Origin: DASUGC01 sp035606665
Lineage (GTDB): Bacteria; Acidobacteriota; Vicinamibacteria; Vicinamibacterales; SCN-69-37
Reading direction: 5' to 3'
Assembly: GCA_035606665.1 (NCBI GenBank)
Contig: DATNEY010000053.1
Coordinates: 124,001-188,000 of the forward strand
DNA length: 64,000 bases
This document shows, piece by piece, positions 62,266-64,000 of the stretch. Every line of letters begins with the position of its first letter. Within the stretch, counting starts at the first letter, position 1. The position numbers and the translations under genes are program-made. The notes under the pieces were generated by a model. The model made no database searches. It saw only the letters and a program-made list of their open reading frames with translations, and had not been told where the DNA came from.

Positions 62266-63657
62266 ATGTTTCTGACCGGCAAGCATCTGTCGCGGCGAAC
62301 TGCATTGAAAGGCCTCGGCGCCACCGTGGCGCTCCCGCTGCTCGAGTCGATGATCCCCGCGCGAACGGCGCTCGCGCAGTCGGCCGCGGGCCAGGCGGCC
62401 AGCCGGACGCGGCTCGTCTGCATCGAGCAGGTTCACGGCGCCGCCGGCTGCAGCGAGTACGGCATGAGCCAGAACTTCTGGAGTCCCGCCGTCACCGGCC
62501 GGGGCTTCGACTTGAGCAAGGGCAGCCTCGCGTCGCTCGAGCCGTTCCGCAAGCACCTCACCATCGTCAGCAACACCGACACGCGCATGGCCGAGGCGTC
62601 CACGCCGGCTGAGGTCGGCGGGGATCACTTCCGGTCGAGCGCGGTCATGTACACCCACGTGCGCCCGAAGCTCACGGAAGGATCGGACGTCCACGTCGGC
62701 ACGTCGATGGATCAGCTTTACGTGAAGAAGTTCGGCCAGGACACGCCGATCCCGTCGATGCAGCTCAGCATCGAACCGGTGGATCAGTCCGGCGGCTGCG
62801 CGTACGGCTATGCGTGCGTCTACACGGACACGATCAGCTGGGCCGCGCCCGATCAGCCGCTGCCGATGGTGCGCGACCCGCGTATGGTGTTCGAGTTGAT
62901 GTTCGGCGCCGGCGGCACGCCGGAACAGCGCGCCGCGCGCCGCGCGACGGATCGCAGCATTCTCGACCTGCTGTCGGAACAGATGGCCACGCTCCGCCGA
63001 TCCATCGGCACGTCCGATCGGCAGCGTTTGCAGCAGTACGCGGACAGCATCCGCGAGATCGAACAGCGCATTTCCAGAATCGAGAAGCGCAATCTGAGCG
63101 GGGAAGTGCGCGAGCTGCCGGGCGCGCCGGCCGGCGTGCCGGACTCGTTCGACGAGCACGTGAAGCTGATGTTCGACCTGCAGGTGCTCGCGTTCCAGTC
63201 GGACACGACCCGCGTCTTCTCGTTCAAGTTCGGCCGCGATGCGTCCGGACGCGTGTTCCCGCAGAGTGGCATCGACCGCGGGTTCCACGACGCGTCGCAT
63301 CACGGCGCGACCGAGGAGCGGATCCGTCAGTACTCGGAGATCAACAAGTACCACGTCTCGCTGCTGCCGTACTTCATGGAGAAGCTGCAGGCGTCGATGG
63401 ACGGCGAGTCGAACCTGCTCGAGAAGACGCTCATCATCTACGGATCGCCCATGTCGAACGGCAACCTGCACAACCACCGCAATTGCCCGCTCCTGCTGCT
63501 CGGTCACGGCAACGGCATTCTCGAAGGCAACGCGCACCTCAAGGCCCCGGATGCCACGCCGATGGCGAACGTGATGCTGACGCTGCTGCACAAGCTGGGT
63601 GTCACGGACATCGACACGTTCGGTGACAGCACGGGCGAGTTTGCGGTGAACGTCTAG
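62266..63657 (+). CDS. DUF1552 protein, Tat-exported
   Basis: The 463-residue protein starts with a twin-arginine signal (LSRRTALKGLGATVALPLLE, ending ALAQ). The DUF1552 domain fills the remainder, with TPAEVGGDHFRSSAVMYTHV near 115 and YGSPMSNGNLHNHRNCPLLL near 395. The latter part resembles the metal-binding end of alkaline-phosphatase/DUF1501-type proteins. The reaction is unknown. It is translationally coupled to the DUF1592 gene. The stop codon runs into a TTGACCGA-word repeat, after which an ankyrin gene follows, the usual third member of this cluster. Confidence 0.88.
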   Translation: MFLTGKHLSRRTALKGLGATVALPLLESMIPARTALAQSAAGQAASRTRLVCIEQVHGAAGCSEYGMSQNFWSPAVTGRGFDLSKGSLASLEPFRKHLTIVSNTDTRMAEASTPAEVGGDHFRSSAVMYTHVRPKLTEGSDVHVGTSMDQLYVKKFGQDTPIPSMQLSIEPVDQSGGCAYGYACVYTDTISWAAPDQPLPMVRDPRMVFELMFGAGGTPEQRAARRATDRSILDLLSEQMATLRRSIGTSDRQRLQQYADSIREIEQRISRIEKRNLSGEVRELPGAPAGVPDSFDEHVKLMFDLQVLAFQSDTTRVFSFKFGRDASGRVFPQSGIDRGFHDASHHGATEERIRQYSEINKYHVSLLPYFMEKLQASMDGESNLLEKTLIIYGSPMSNGNLHNHRNCPLLLLGHGNGILEGNAHLKAPDATPMANVMLTLLHKLGVTDIDTFGDSTGEFAVNV

Positions 63658-63690
63658 ATTGACCGATTGACCGATTGGCGAGATTGACGG
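63657..63690. repeat. TTGACCGA octamer repeat after the DUF1552 gene
   Basis: Two TTGACCGA octamers followed by TTGGCGAGATTGACGG begin at the last base of the DUF1552 stop codon. This is the third site of the octamer family in the window. Confidence 0.55.
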
Positions 63691-63703
63691 AAGGAACGGA
63701 GCC

Positions 63704-64000
63704 ATGAAGCGCCTTACAGCAAGTCTGCTCGCAGCGATCGGCGTGATCGCGGGCGGAGTTCTTCTCGCCCAGTCCTCGAAGTCTCCCGTCGCTGATGCGG
63801 CGCAACGCGGCGATGCCGCCGCAGTGACGGCGCTCGTGACGAAGGGCGCGGACGTGAACGTTGCGCAGGCCGACGGCATGACGGCACTGCACTGGGCCGC
63901 GCTCAACGGCAACGTGAAGACGTTGGATGCGGTGCTGGCGGCGAAGCCAAAAGTCGAGCCCGTGACGAGGCTGGGGTCGTACACGCCGCTGCATCTCGCA
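63704..64000 (+). CDS. Exported ankyrin-repeat protein (partial, 3' end outside the window)
   Basis: The first 99 codons are present. A signal peptide (MKRLTASLLAAIGVIAGGVL, ending LAQ) is followed by ankyrin repeats: VADAAQRGDAAAVTALVTKG leads to ADVNVAQADGMTALHWAALN, and a second repeat begins with LGSYTPLHLA at the window edge. Ankyrin repeats bind protein partners. Its position after DUF1592 and DUF1552 suggests it is part of the same complex or pathway. GGAAGGAACGGAG lies just ahead of the ATG. Confidence 0.85.
   Translation, partial: MKRLTASLLAAIGVIAGGVLLAQSSKSPVADAAQRGDAAAVTALVTKGADVNVAQADGMTALHWAALNGNVKTLDAVLAAKPKVEPVTRLGSYTPLHLA

Noticed and set aside
60462..62423. A 653-codon open frame antisense to the DUF1592 gene, and similar long antisense frames (for example 51948-53270, 44084-45721, 18191-19594)
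   Set aside because: The predicted proteins are Arg/His/Asp-rich with no recognisable domains and mirror the codon pattern of the real gene on the other strand; at this GC content such frames are expected.

Overview
The window is high-GC, gene-dense DNA, most consistent with an acidobacterium, probably of the class Vicinamibacteria. The main evidence is two ADOP-type (acidobacterial duplicated orphan permease) ABC permeases, two membrane-anchored Ser/Thr kinases with C-terminal TolB/WD40-like propellers, a DUF1592/DUF1552/ankyrin cluster, and many GTG starts. This placement is inference from gene families, not from a marker gene. I see no rRNA, tRNA, CRISPR array, phage or insertion-sequence transposase. 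No gap between genes exceeds 300 bases.

Layout. 0-6 kb: the start of a leftward secreted protein, a glycine-zipper protein, a BlaI/BlaR1-like repressor-protease pair with a clear tandem-dyad operator, and a DUF5916 outer-membrane protein. 6-17.7 kb: two kinase-propeller genes around a cupin, a PrcB-like lipoprotein, a propeller protein and a cytochrome c/PQQ-like quinoprotein pair; the second kinase overlaps a sodium:solute symporter. 17.8-24.3 kb: an ADOP permease, an AAA ATPase with a helically phased operator-like repeat, a two-component system and a small secreted protein. 24.5-35 kb: an S9 peptidase and partner, an ABC exporter, and a sigma/anti-sigma/VWA operon. 35-40.2 kb: a hydroquinone-type ring-cleavage dioxygenase beside an esterase::maleylacetate reductase fusion, then a MacA/MacB-like adaptor and permease without an ATPase. 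40.3-50.2 kb: a probable catabolic region with a split TPP-dependent enzyme, two cyclase-family metal hydrolases, an S-L-G-M molybdenum hydroxylase operon and an amidase. 50.3-64 kb: PPK2, a second ADOP, a GH127::DUF1566 fusion, a second molybdenum hydroxylase (L-S-M), and the DUF1592-DUF1552-ankyrin set, cut by the window end.

The most unusual signal is not a gene. Short palindromic elements recur through the window. One family has the architecture of REP elements: a GTAG or GGAG foot followed by a GC-rich stem with a TTYA loop. It occurs singly and as inverted pairs. At three gene ends the stop codon TAG is the TAG of the foot. Copies of this or other palindromes also sit in frame inside coding genes: a flavoprotein subunit, the amidase, and both kinases at the same place in the activation segment. 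Many other junctions carry long dyads built from locally repeated words, nearly always just 3' of a stop codon. Together they suggest an active palindromic-element system that supplies gene ends and occasionally adds peptide segments to proteins.
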